In this document: piece after piece, positions 38,301 to 51,600 of the stretch
How positions within the stretch are numbered: position 1 is the first letter of the stretch
Layout: each line of letters opens with the position of its first letter
DNA from: Prunella strophiata
Taxonomy: Eukaryota; Chordata; Aves; Passeriformes; Prunellidae
Length of the DNA stretch: 64,000 nt
Direction: 5' to 3'
Assembly: GCA_036583965.1 (NCBI GenBank)
Contig: JAZBQD010000001.1
Span: 12,921,392-12,985,391 of the forward strand
Position numbers and translations under genes: made by a program
Notes under the pieces: generated by a model
What the model saw: only the letters and a program-made list of their open reading frames with translations
Told to the model about the DNA's origin: nothing
The model's database searches: none

Positions 38301-41300
38301 ACAACAGCAGCCTCTGAGTGAGGCACTCCAGTGCTGCACATTTTTGGGCAGCAACACCCAGCACAGCTGCCATGGGTTATACACCACAGCCCAAGCTCAC
38401 ACAGGACAACCCCTGCTGAAAACACACCCAGCACAGACAGCTCTTTGGATTTCCAGAGCCCTCAGGTCTAGAAAGGTCTACACAGGAGTTCCTGCCTACT
38501 GCTGCTCCTTTGTCAAGTGATACAGGCCACAGAATATCAGAAGGGCTGGTGCCAACTGGAAAACAGTAGACAGCAAGTTGTCCTGGCAGGCCACAGCTGA
38601 AGGAGCCCCTCATGATGGGACCCATCAGGAGATCTGCCAGCAAACGTAAACGTTTTGTGAATTTGTCTCACTTGTATTCAACTGTCCATGAATAACAAAC
38701 CACAATAAATGGTGAAAGCTGAAATTTTTCCTCTTGGCAACTCCAGCCAGAACATTTGGTTTCCAGCTGGAAATAGGTCTTCATTTAGAAATTTCATTCC
38801 CTTTTGTTCAAGAAAATAGGTTTTAGAACATCCTACAATGCTTGAAACTGAAATGAAATGTTTTCTTTACATCAAAGTCCAGAAATTTGTGGGGTAGGGA
38901 GTTGGAGAGATTTTAATAATTTTTAAAAATAAACAGAACCATCAATCATTGGAAAAGTTCTCTTCCTGGCTTTGCCTCTGAGTTCTGATGGAACTTGGGG
39001 TATCTCAGGACATTTACTAAGCCTTTGTTTTTCCATCTTAATTTGGACTATAGCTATCCCTGCCCGTGTTTGTGTTACACTGACCTCAGTGGGCCCTACT
39101 CTAATGAAAACTGCAAGAGCTCCTCTGCTCTCATTCTCTCCTCCCAAGGCCCCCTGACAGCCTCAGCTCCTCAGCACCCCTAAAACCATTGATGAACCAT
39201 GGGCAAGGCCTGTGTGTCTCCAGACACCACAGATCTCCTGCCTCCTCCCTCCATCTATTTGCTGCTGCCTTCTGCGGAAGAGAAAACTGCTCAAGGGAGA
39301 GCAGATGAGTGGATCTGAAAGGGCAAATGGGCTTCCTGAGCTGACCCCTCCAGAGCACCAAACCACAGCCAGGCCAGCCCTGCCAGATGGGACTGGGTCA
39401 GCATCATCTCCCCAGCCCACAGCTCTCAGATAACCAGTGCAAGATGAGCCAGGACAGATTGTTCTTCATGACAGACTCTTAACTTCTGCTTCTCTCTAGT
39501 GCCAGCAATTCCTTTAGCCAATCAGAGTCAAGATTAGCCCTTTCTGTGAATATCAGTTTTCCCAGTAATCCTCAAGTTTATTTCCTCTTAAGAGTCCTGA
39601 GAAAGCTTGTGCTGGCAAAATTTATCCTGACTTCACAGAAATCAACAGAGCTCTGACAATTTTTTTTTTCCAAGTGAGGTTCTTCAGCCACTTGGCAAGG
39701 AGACCCACAGGGTAACCTGAGAGAAGAATTCAGATCTTTGTCCTTGCCCTTGGACCTTCCTTACTGAGAGGGAAAGTGGAGCCCAGGAGACTGGAGCAGA
39801 GGTTGTTAACAGGAATGAATGTCACCATAATGCCACCATCATCTGTCACTGCAATGGGTCTGTCTCCGTGGCAAGGAGTTTGCAGTCAGGACTGCATTGA
39901 CTCAGTCTGCTTGGCCTCACAAAGCCTCATCTATTTTCTGCTCATTCTGAGTAAAAACAGTGAGGAAGTGGATAGAATACTGCTTTGTTTCATTGGGTGT
40001 TTTGGGAAATGTGATTGATGGGCTGGATGGATGGTGTTAGAGCTTGTGCTGTCACAATAACTCTTCCTGCCTGATAGTGCAGGGCTGCACATCTCACCAA
40101 ACCTTGTCAGAGGAATAGGAAATAGCCTTAATAAATTAAAGAAAGAGTAAAATCAAGATTAGTACCAGGAAGGATGGAAATTTTTCTTGGAAGTTGTTTC
40201 CTTAATATTTGGATATAATCTACCTTATTCAGGAATATCTGTCTGTATGCAGAAGAAAGAAAAATGCTTTTGTGCCCTGCAGCAGAGTCCAGCAATGAGG
40301 TAGTAAGTGCTGCTTCCCCATCACACACAAATGGGGTTTTTATCTGTGCCAAGATCATAATGTGGGCAGTCAAATAAAACTGCAAGCAGACAAGAAAAAA
40401 AGCTCATACCTGAAAGCCTTTGGTGACTCTTTCCATCCCCTGAGCTTCACTAGCCTGCTCTAATGAAGCTTCACTGGAGCTTTGTTTTCTGAGAACATTA
40501 ATATTCTATTAGGAAAGTGCAAACATCTCTAACAATAGCTTTGTTGAGGCCACAATTGTAGCCCTTGATGTTAATGCAAGCTATTAAAAGACAAAATTCA
40601 GCCAAAAGCCCTTGGGTTCTAGGAGAGCTGTACAATTTGGATGTCAGATTCACTTCCAGTTTCAGAGCTTTGCTATACAGATGATTTCAAACCTCACAAT
40701 TCCACCAAGAGAAACTAAAGTTGCAGAGGCCACTAAACTGAGAGGGGCTGCAAATCAAACACAGTTAAAATGCCAAAATATCTTGGCAGATAGGAAAAAA
40801 AAACCACAAGTGTAGGAAAAAAAGATACTTCTGGAGGGACTACAGCAGAGCAGAAATAATTAAACTGCAGGAAAGGGGAGAAAACTGAATTACAGGCTGA
40901 GTTTCATGTTGTCCCTCTGTAAAAAGTGAGCAGCAGGTGGGGCTGCCCAGGCTGGAAAGTTTGGGTCCTAAGACTGGTGGAGTAGCATTGCTCCAGGTGG
41001 GGCTGGGAACATCTGAGCTGAAGCATCAGCTGCAACATGGGAAATCCAGAGAGTAGGGGAAACATTTTGGTTGAAGTTGTAGAGGAAGCAGTGCAGAAGA
41101 TTTCTTGAGGATGCCACAGAATGTGCATGAAAAGAGATTCTGCAAAACAAGTGGGGAATGGGTGAGAATGGCAAAGGCCAAGCTGCTTCTGTCCTGCAGG
41201 AGGGGACATGGGCCAGAGGAGGCCTCCTCTCCTGCTTTCCATGGTTGCCATGCTGGAATTTGGGTCTGAGTTCTCAGAGCCAAAAGGAGTTAGAGCCAAA

Positions 41301-42570
41301 AGGAATCCACAAAAGTTGTGCAGGATCAGGGGTTGTCCAGGAGAACAGGGAGTTTTCCATGTGCTTCCTCAGGGAGTCTTCATTTTAATTCATTGCCCAC
41401 AGGGCTGCTCAACAGAAAGAGGAAGGCAGCAGTCCAAGGATAACATCCCTGAGTGACCTTCAGTGCCACCAGTTAATCCCTCAGCTCCAGGGGCCAACTC
41501 ACTGCAGCCAGTGCCAGAGCACTGCCAGTGCACATGAGCAACAGGTTTGGGTTCAGTCATGGCACTTAAGCCAAAAATGCAACAGATGCAACCACTAACT
41601 CCACATCTTTTAGGAAATGCAGACCTCCATGTGAGAGTTCCCTGCCATTTCCATGAGATTTGCAAGCCTGTGAAGTGTCACACTGAGCCACATCTGTAGC
41701 CCATCTAGTCAATCAGGCTGTGATTCTCTTTGACTGCTCCTGAGTGTCTGCCTCTAAACCAGTTTCTTGTTTCAGAAAAGCACCTTTGGATGTAGTCCCA
41801 GATACTGGCAAGTGGCAAGACTGCAGCAGGGCAAAAGAGGAATCTTGCAGTCATGAATGGTTTTGCCCAGGTAGAAGTTTTACAACTTGCACACACAGAG
41901 TTACAAGGAAACAACTGATTCCCTACAGCCATTCTGAAATCAAAGCATCACACCTCTTTCTGAGACTGAATCTAGATGATATTCCACATCCTATTGTTCC
42001 TTACAGGGCTAGGAACTAGGGGAAACAGAGCATTTTTTGTGAAGAATCCTTTCTATTTGAAAGAGCCTGCATGAATCTTCATTTCTCCTCATCATCTGTA
42101 GGGCTCTATGACACACACAGGAGGGAAACATTTTAAGTACATCCTCCCAGCGTGAGTTCAAAGGAAAGTGAGCTGGACAAGATGTGCCAAAGGGTTTAAC
42201 ATTTACACCATTCCTACAGAGCATTGTTTTGTCCTTCACACTGTGTGAGGAGACACCCACATGTGTTTTCCACTTTCATTGTGAAAGCAGGAAATGTTTA
42301 ATTAAAATCGAGCTTAACCCACTTTGTTTTTTCTTCATGCTGAAGTCACATCAGCTGCTAGGAGGGAGGATCTGTGAGTCCTGGGACACAAATGGCCTCA
42401 CCCAGCAGAGGGAGGGAGCTGGAGAGATCCAAACAGCCCTGCTGGGATGATGTGTGTGTCCCTGGGGCATGGGAACAAGCTGGGTCATGTACCTGAAGGG
42501 GCAGGACTTGTGGTGGGCTGGGGAAATTCAACCCAGATAGCTGTGCTGGGCCAAACTCTGTTGCATTTAC

Positions 42571-42632
42571 ACAAAATTACAGAAAATAGGGGTGGAAGGG
42601 AAGTCACCATAAGATCCAATCCACCTGCCTTT
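42571..42632 (-). mobile_element. Short CR1 3'-end fragment
   Basis: TACAGAAAATAGGGGTGGAA followed by GGGAAGTCACC and AAGATCCAATCCACCTGCC resembles the reverse complement of the CR1 terminus. The fragment is only about 60 bp and diverged. Confidence 0.55.
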
Positions 42633-45600
42633 CTCTGTTCTGTGGCTGGGAGCCAGGAGAGCTGAGGGAAGGACAGCTGCAGGTACTGCACCCCAGCATC
42701 CCCCCAAAGCCAGCAGCTGCGGGTGGAGGCACCAAATCAGTTAAAGAAACTCAGAGCCATGCCTGATTCAGATCCTCACTGGATCAGGCCAAAGGAAGGA
42801 CACTCCATCTGTCCCAGTTTTAAATACAGACTTTATCTTGTGTCATCTTTCACTTGACAGGGTCTGAAAGACTTTTCAGTCTCCTTTTGGTGGCCATAAA
42901 GTAACACAAATCTTTCTGTTCTGTTTAATAATGCAGGAAACAGTCCTGTGGTTGTGAGTGGTTTGGGAGGAAGGTTAAGTCTGCATATTCCTCTTCCCAG
43001 AGATAACTCCACTTCCAATTCCATATCATTATGTGTCAAGCACAACTTCATTTTGCCATGGAACGGTGGTCCTCAAGTGCTTTTTGGTATGGCACTTCAA
43101 GTGCCAGGAGAGGCACTCGTTCTCTCAGGAAAAAAGAAAAAGTATAATTGTGTAACAGGAACTTTCCATGCAATGATTACAAGTCCTTGGAGGCATCCAT
43201 CAGACCACTTTGGAGAATTCTGTAGCATCAAGGTAGGCTCTAAATATATTCTAAAGAATTTAATTATTTCCAGTAACATTTTCACCAGCTCAGATGCTCT
43301 TGAAATGGAAGTATTCTTCAAATAATTCAGTGTTTTGGGTCAAATCTCTCTATGCAATTTTCTTGTAGATGATGAGTGATCCAAGTCAAGCTAGAAGCAA
43401 ATTAACATTTGCAATTTTAATAAATTTCCCAGCCAGGTGTTAACTTTCTCATTTGCAAGGAAATTTTGAGGCAGCTTGTCAAAGCTGTGAAGTGCTATTT
43501 AAAACCCTTTGGGATTGTCCTATTTATCAACATAATCACTGGCATTTTTCTATAATTTAGATGGGGTCTTTAGTGCTTAGAAGAACACCAGCCAGAAATG
43601 TAGTGCTAGCCAGGATCCCATTATCAGAAGACAACCCCTGGCCATGGAAGCATAATCCCTGCCTGAAACACCAGATTAAAGTAGGCTAAAATTGCCTCCT
43701 CAGTTACCAATGGAGAATCTGAGGATAAGAAATAAAAAAGTTACTCAGAAAGCAGGATTCCTTTCTTCCATGAAATTTTAATATCTTGCAGCAAAGGGAA
43801 GGCTGAAAGACAATGGATTTACCTAAACATATTGTTGAGTTTATGAATTGAAAGTGAGAAGAGGATGGGAGGAATTATTCCTGTGTATCAGTGCTACAGC
43901 AGAAGAGGTTTGTCTACCAGCTTTAATCTCACTTCTTGTTTTCCCTTTATTCCCCTTTTGGCCCATCCTGACATCACCCATGCTTCAACAGTTTGGCCCC
44001 TTCCTCCTGTTTTCCCTAGAGAAAGGGAGGTAAGCAGAAGTTTAAATGAGCTCAGGAAAGAGCTCAGGACAGAGCAAGAGCATAAAGTACTGGGGCTCAT
44101 AGGCTGAAGCACAGCAGTGCTGTTTCCTCAGCTTCAGAGCTATAAAATGACAAGCAGCAGCACAAAAACGTGTTGTCATGACAATGAGTGGGATCAAAAA
44201 TGGGGGTTTCTTTGCATGGCTGATGCAGCGAGGGGAAGGTAACCAGGACAGCAATAAATACTTGAGAGAGTTCACTGTGTTGAGGAGCAAGGCAGCACAG
44301 GGTTTGAAACATAACTAGAGACAATATTTTTATTGATGAGATGATCCAAACTATCCTACCTGTACTGAGGGACAGCAGTACAGGGAAAGCTATTCCAGCC
44401 TGACCCAACACCTGCAAACTGACTCTTCTGCATGGCTGCAACACCACACTCAACCCATCCAACCAAGAAAGGTGCAAGAAGAACCTGGGGGTCCAAAAAT
44501 ACTACAGTCTAATACCTTGAGAATGTAAAAGAGGTGAGAAATTGAGAGATGTAGAAGAGAACACATTAAAAGTGCTGATAATTGCATGTGCTAAGTGTGA
44601 GGCACAGCACAGTGCTCTCCATCCACTCAGGCTGGGTGAGTTGAAGGGACAGTGAACAAATCCAACAGCCACAGCTTGAAGACTCTGTGTGCTCATCACT
44701 GCAAGGCTGTCTGTGAAAAAAAAAGTGAGCTCATTCATCTTTTTAAACCTTTTTCCCTGTCACTGTTCAGATCATGTGACATAGGAATGCCATGCCATGA
44801 CCTGACAACAGGCTCCATCAAAATGTGCAGTTCTCTTGCTAAAGGATCCTTTCTTCCTTCTCTCTTGTGTTCATGAATTATTTACCTTTGATCCTAAGGA
44901 AGCAGATAATGGTTCATTTCAGACAAAAGACAAACTGATAGTAACAGATCTCTCAGCTCATAGGAGGGTTTTCTTTGTTTTCAAGTCAAAACCCAGTGGC
45001 TCAGATCCAGCCAGCTGCCTGAGTTTCTGGATGTGGCTCTTGAGCAAGGTTTTAAAACTCCATCCAGCATTTTTTAATTGATGAAGAGCCATATTTTTGA
45101 GCTTCCAGGAAAGACATATCAAGGAATAATAGAGTCCAGCCTGACATATTTAATGAGCTGTGTGGGTCTTCTGTTTACACAAAATAAAATCTTTAGTCTT
45201 TTCTAGTCATAGTGTCAGCTTTCTCTCTTGAAGGAGATAGTCCTTGCTATGTTGAATTCCAAAGACAGGAATAGTCCATACCTTCCTGCTTGAGCACAAT
45301 GATCACATTTGTGTTCTGCTTTGTGATCTGTTCAGGATCTCTGCTCTTCTCTAAGACTACTCCACAGAAAACTAGATCACACTATCAGGAAGTTTTTCTT
45401 GATATTTCTCCTTCTTCTTCAGCTGCTATGTTCCAAGAATGGCTTGTCCAAAGCCATTCTTCAGGACATCATCTCCCATTGTGTGCTAAACACACTCCCT
45501 TGCACAGAGGTTCTTTGCCATCCATGTTCACAGCAATCCTTTCCAGCAGCACACCAGGTTTAGTCATCTGTCTCAGTGCTCATTTTTTTCCCCTCACAGC

Positions 45601-47104
45601 TCACCCTTAACCCATTTCCTTCCTGCAATCATTTTCCTGTGAAATTAAGAGCACATGCAGTCAATTAAAATTTCAAAACCAGGTCCTCCCTTGTTGGCAC
45701 ACCTGCTTTCAAGCCCAGCAGGGCAAACCACAGTTCACCAGCTGGGATTCTTGGGAATGCCTCCTGCTGGAATCAAGTCCCTGGTGGTGGGCAGCACCCA
45801 CAGACCATCTCCATTTCACTCACCAAACCAACAAATGTGGGAACTGCTAAGCTAAGAAACTACTGCTTTATTTGCACCTAGGGAAGAAAAACAGCATATA
45901 ATTTTGTATTGGAGCTACTCAGTGCCATAAGCAGCTCATGGCACTGGGACTAAAAATATCCAAGTTATTGGCTTCCCACTCATACTGGAGGGACAAATCT
46001 TGCACAGAAAAAGCTCTATTTCTTCCTATTCTGTCACACACATGAGGAAAATGCTGGGGAAGTTTTTGCTTCTCTTCCCTAAGTATCTGCCTGTTTAGTA
46101 TATATGTTGTTTTTAAAGGCTATTAAAGCTTCACCACTTTCCAGACAACACACCCCTGTTCTTACACAGAATGTTGCTGCTTAGAGAAGAAGCCACATAA
46201 GGGTTAAATGTCCAAGGCTGGGAGCACATAACCAAGTGGGGATTGTAACTAAGGGGCAACCAGGCTCCCTTCCTGCTCAGTCCCTCTGCTGTCTGCACTG
46301 CAATGATTTCATTCACCAAAACACAGCCATGGACAAAGAACGGGCTCTGCAAAAACAGCCCCTTATCTGCTCCTGCCTGCCTCTTGTCCAAGTCATGTGT
46401 GATTAGTTCAGTGACACAAACACCCCTCTGGAGCCAAGGCAGCTGCAGGAGCAAGCTGTGCTCTGATACAGCTCATGCCTTCACAGCAGTGTGAGAGCAA
46501 TAGCTGCTGCCTAGCTGAGCCCAGGAGCTTCGTAGAGCTGGGAGAAAAACAGTGTTTGGTTCTAAGGGACCAGGCAGACCTGGGTGAGCTGGCAATCACA
46601 ATTAAAAAGTCAGTCCTGATTTGTAACAATAACTGCAGTGAGTATGAAGTAAAGACTGGTTGTAGAGAACAAACACAGGACTGAGAATTGTAATTCCCAG
46701 GTGGCTTTTTCACTTTTCTTTAGTTTTAATTTGTTGATAGGAAGCAAAGGGGTTCAAAGCATTTGGGGCTGGGGGATGAGGAGTAGGTGGAAACAGAGCA
46801 ATTGAGTCTCTAAGTGCCATAATTCCAACCACACACGGTTTAATCAATTACTCCTCTGAAAATTAAAACTGTGGGGAACTTCATTTCAAATATATTTCTG
46901 CTGTGTGGGTTCTTGGATATCTGCTGTGAAAGCAGCTCTGCAGCTCCTTTCTGTGAGTGAGGCACTGGTAGGCTTTCTTCACTCTACCCAAACAGCATTT
47001 TCAGTGACATTGATAGGAGCTTATTCTACCAGAGATCTTTTGTCTTCTGTCAGCCCTGGTTGAAATTAGACAACAGGAGGAAAGACTTGAGAAGACAGGT
47101 TAGA

Positions 47105-47109
47105 ATCAT

Positions 47110-47154
<45 letters not shown>

Positions 47155-47166
47155 CATCATCCTCAT
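47105..47166 (+). repeat. (CAT)n trinucleotide microsatellite
   Basis: About 20 CAT/ATC triplets with two CCT interruptions near the right end. On the minus strand it encodes a run of aspartates in a 98-codon frame (47066-47362), which I do not accept as a gene without further evidence. Confidence 0.97.
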
Positions 47167-48429
47167 GCTTTGCAGTCATTCCATCACCATTCATTCCTGC
47201 CATGAGTGGACCATGGAAGCATGGGTATAACATAGGCCATGTAAGAGACTTTCTGTCATGCTGCAGAAGCTTTTCCAATGCAAGTGTTTTGATTACAGTT
47301 TGAAATATCAAGTCCATGCTTTTTCCAGTTCCAGCTCCACAAAGTTCATTGAAGACCTTCACCTTTTATTTTTCTTGCAGGCTTACAACATGAAAAGCAA
47401 AGCAAGCACACTCTAAAAGCTTGAGGGAAAAAAATCAACCAGCAGACAAACAAGAAAAAAAAACCCAGAATATAGAGCATTTAAGAAGGACCTCAGCTTT
47501 TCTAAATGTAGAACCTCAAGAGTTTTAGGCCAGTATGATTTTTCGGGGGAGGGCATCTTTACCACAAGACAGTGTTTGGTGTTAAATAACCAAGATGATG
47601 ACTCAATTCTTCCTTAGTTCCCAGTAATGAGGTTATAGATAAACTTCTGTTAGTGCTACATCTTCTGACCTGGTAGGACAATCAGGTTATTATGGTGTTG
47701 CTATGGCATCTTTTTCTAGGTTTTTTTTTACACTACTTCATGGTGTTTCTAAAGAATCTTTGAAAACTGAGACTAAAACCTCTTTTCCCTCATCTGCTTT
47801 TTAGCACTTACACTGGAATATGACCCAGTAGGTAAAATGTTACTCATTATCAATTATTCTAGAGGGAAAATGGTTTAGCTGATAAAGCCTTTAGAATCAT
47901 GATTATATTTTCAAAGGGCAAATAATTAAACAGTTTGGCACAGTAAACAAATGCTTAACTTTTCTGAAGAACTGAAAATATGTGTAATGTTAAGGTTGTT
48001 CAAGCTTTTGTGAAGCAAAGATTCACTGCATCAAAGAAGTTGAAAGGCAATGGTGAAAGCAGAAACTGGAGACCATGACACAGGGTCTGAGGATGAGCCA
48101 CAGGCTAAAGGCCAGTCACTGAGGTCTAGATTCATCCCATTTAACTTCAGGCACTTAAATGAATTGGCTAATGTAGGAAGCTGGGCTCCCTCATTAGACA
48201 ATGTAGAGAAAAAAGCTTCATCAAAGAGAATTGAAGCACAGCCAGAACTCACATTTCTCTTTACTACATGTAAAAGAAGTTTAAACTCTAAAATTCAGTG
48301 ATGCTTCTAACCTGAGACCTCACTTAATTGCGTAAAGTTACTTCCCAGCCATCCCAGCCTTGAGTCCAGCTGTCTTCACTGCAGCCTAAATGGCTCTTGC
48401 TGTAATGTAGGCCCATTCCTTCTTCTCCT

Positions 48430-48690
48430 GTATCCAGTAGAGAACAGTTTATTCCTCTCTTCTTTGCAGGAACATTTTACACTGTCATTGTGTCCCCTTA
48501 GTGATGTCTCTGGAGTAAACAAACCCAGTTCTTTCAGTCTTTCCACTCCAGCCACAGTGTCAAGGCCTCTGGTTGTTCTCATTGCTTACTTTTGGGATCA
48601 TGCCACTAGGCTCACATATTTCTAAAAGTTGGCACCTAAACCTGGACACAGGCATTGCCAGTAGGCTGATGCCAGGTGTTTATTTGCTAC
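48430..48690 (-). mobile_element. Old CR1/L3-type LINE fragment
   Basis: TCATTGTGTCCCCTTAGTGA, AAACAAACCCAGTTCTTTCA, GTCTTTCC and, further on, CTAAACCTGGACACAGGCAT follow the order of the CR1-clade region upstream of the 3' end, reversed. It is more diverged than the other CR1 copies here. Confidence 0.6.
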
Positions 48691-51600
48691 TCCATTTTCA
48701 ATAGAGCAGAGGGATTACTTTATGTCCTGCATGTAACTCCTGCTCCCGCGGTTGTGCAAGCGCAGCCAGGGCTCCCCAGAGGCCTTGCAGCATGTCAGGA
48801 TTATCAAACCTTTTCACTGAGAGAAACAAGGGCCCTGCCCCCTTAGTCCTGCTCCCACAAGAATGTCTTTTCATGGGATGGTAGCTGGTGCCAAGAGTAA
48901 TAAGAGCAGGAAGTGGGCATAAAGAGGAAAAGACAAGTTTGTTGCAATCAGAGGCACCAACCCCACAGGCCAAACACCAGTGGAGATGCTAAAATTGCCA
49001 GTTGCAATCCAACCTTGCAATGTTCCTTCTGGGCAATGCCATTTCTCCTGTCTGTCCCTTTGATTCCCTTCCTAATGAATGTGATGAAACCTGCAGGAGG
49101 GCATTCCTGTACCACAGGCCAGATTCACTCATTCTCCCACCTCACTCAAGCTACCAGCCCCTCTGCAGGACAGCTGTGAGTAGCAACTGAGCAAAAAGCT
49201 GACAGCAATGCCAGCTGCCCAACCCAGTCTCCAAAAACATGGAAAACTGTTGGATGAGAGGTGCCTAGGACTGGGGGACAGGGAGATGCCCTAATGCTCA
49301 CACCAGAAGCCCTCCTGTGCTCCTTCCAGAAGTGCCTCTCATGGGCTGGAGACTCATCCTCTGGGGAACAAAAGCAATGCCACATGATCTGGTTTGCAGT
49401 GATCCATGGGTTCTGTGGACAATACATGAGGAACAGCAAATACACAAAGACATGAGGAAGGCAAAGAGTTCATAGAGAGCCTGTGGCCTGAAATGCGTTT
49501 GCATAAACAATCTCCTTGAATAATTATGAATAATTAATGTGTGAAAAGTCCCAAACTCATTCCTGGACAGTCTGCAGAATAGAAGGATAAATAAATCATA
49601 AGGAACAAGGTGTTTGCTGAGTGACAACAGCTAAGTTAACTACAATCTTAGCAGTTTCAGATTGCAAGGCTGCAGTGAGCAGCCTGTGGTTACTGTCAAG
49701 AACAGCTTGAACACAGGGGTGCCTCAATAACAGCTTTTCTATTTAAAATAGTCATAATATTCTGTCTATAGGAGACCTTTCAGATGAGGACTGCAAAGTG
49801 GTTCACAGCTATTCAGACTCACAAAAGCCCAGTGAGAGCAAAGGGAGTGTTTATTAGATACAATTATGGCTTTGTTACTAATGCATTACAAATTTGTTGG
49901 CAGATGCAAGATTTTGCTACTCAGATATGAGGGCAGTTACATGCATTAAGTGTAACAGCTAATAGAGCTGTTAACCTTAAAAAAAAAAAAAAAAAGGTTA
50001 ATCCCTTTTTTTGTCCAAAACCATTGTATATAAAAAACAGGGGTATCAATAATTTCTTGCAAGTGTTCTTTGTGTTACTTGGTCATAAATGAATTTAGCT
50101 TGAAGCCATAGTGGGGTATTTGTATATTGCTAAATGTCTTGCTGATTGAACAGGACAGGGGAAAGGGAAGGTCTGGTTAAACTGACTTCAAAATTGGGTT
50201 CTTACAATAAAAATTGAGATAAGACTCAATATTAACTTTGCTTCATCAGTCATTGAACAAAACTAGGGAGGAATCTGACCGGAAGGCTCACTGATTAAAG
50301 GGTCACTTCAGCTTGCTTTTTATTTTATTTTTTTTTTCTCCTCGTTAAAACTGCATTTTAAGACCATAATTATTTTACTGAAAGATGTAGATATATAGCT
50401 TTAAATTCTGAGCAGATTTCCAAAAGTACAGAACATATGTTTATCCACTTTACCTCCAGGAAACAGGGGAATGCTGAGCACTTCACCTTACCATACCAGG
50501 TGTCTGTTGCCAAATGCAGACTGAAGATATTTCCCAATAAGTGGTACCTAAAAGGGGATTTGCCATCACAAATGTTACTTGCAGAGCTGGAGTATCATTA
50601 TTTAATTTGTAATAACAAATTGATAAGCAAACAGGTGAAAAGTAAGGCAATTTATTACCATCTGACAATGATTTTATGATAGACTGAATAAATAAAAAAG
50701 GTGCACAAATACTGAAAAGTAAAAGATGCAGAGGTGACTAAAAGCTTAATCCAAAGAATCCAGTTCCACCAAGAAATGGTCAGCAGAGGTGTCTCACAAC
50801 CAGTCAGAAGAGGTTATTAGCAGCCCATGTGTTACTGTAAGCACTGCTTTAAACACTGGGAATGTGTTTAGAAGGAGGCACCACAGGATTCCAGCACTTT
50901 TCCTTGCCCACTTGCCAGAGGCTCAGCTGGTCTGCAAGTCAGTCCGGGCAGTGCAACAAGGGGTGAGCTCACCCACGTGCAAGGGAGGTGCAAATCAACC
51001 ACTTATTCTGTGATGATTGAAGCCCTGCAGTTTTCACCCTGTGACAGGCATTGACAACATCTGAGGCTGATGTTAAGGAGGTTTAAACATTTTCAGCAGT
51101 TTCCAGAAGCAGGTAGCAAAGACATTTTTCAGAGAGGTGTAAAGTAATAGGTTGGGGTAAAAAAAGAACAGCACAGAATTAAAGTTGTTGCAGTATATTT
51201 TTCTAAGATTGTTTTTAGTATTTGTGTTTTCTTATGCTACTTGATAGCAGCCTTGCATGGCTCTGCAAGACCCCCATCTAACACTGATGCATCCTACTAT
51301 TTCTCCCTCCTTTAGCTAATCCTGTATTTATTTGCACCAAATAAAAGCAGTCACTGAAAAAACCTGTCACTGAATATTTTAAACTGCCAAAAATATAGCT
51401 TTCAAAATTAAAATTTGCAATTCAGAATCCCCCAAACCTTCTAAAGGCACTCTTAGCACTACAGAAAAAGGAACAGCTATTTAACTTTTCCACATGTAGT
51501 GACACAATCTCAGCTCTTCAGAGATCTTTCCCATGGCACTGCCCTAAGTTAGCATGAACCACAACTGACTTTTCTTGCTTAAAAAAAAATCCAGAATGTA

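Larger units (their letters stand above)
32346..48429. other. Intergenic, no gene recognised
   Basis: There are no credible exons in 16 kb. Open frames are short and overlap on both strands. Simple repeats include an A-rich stretch at 37241-37270 and a CAT array at 47105-47166. One short CR1 end sits at 42571-42632. Conserved non-coding elements may exist but cannot be seen without comparison. Confidence 0.5.
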
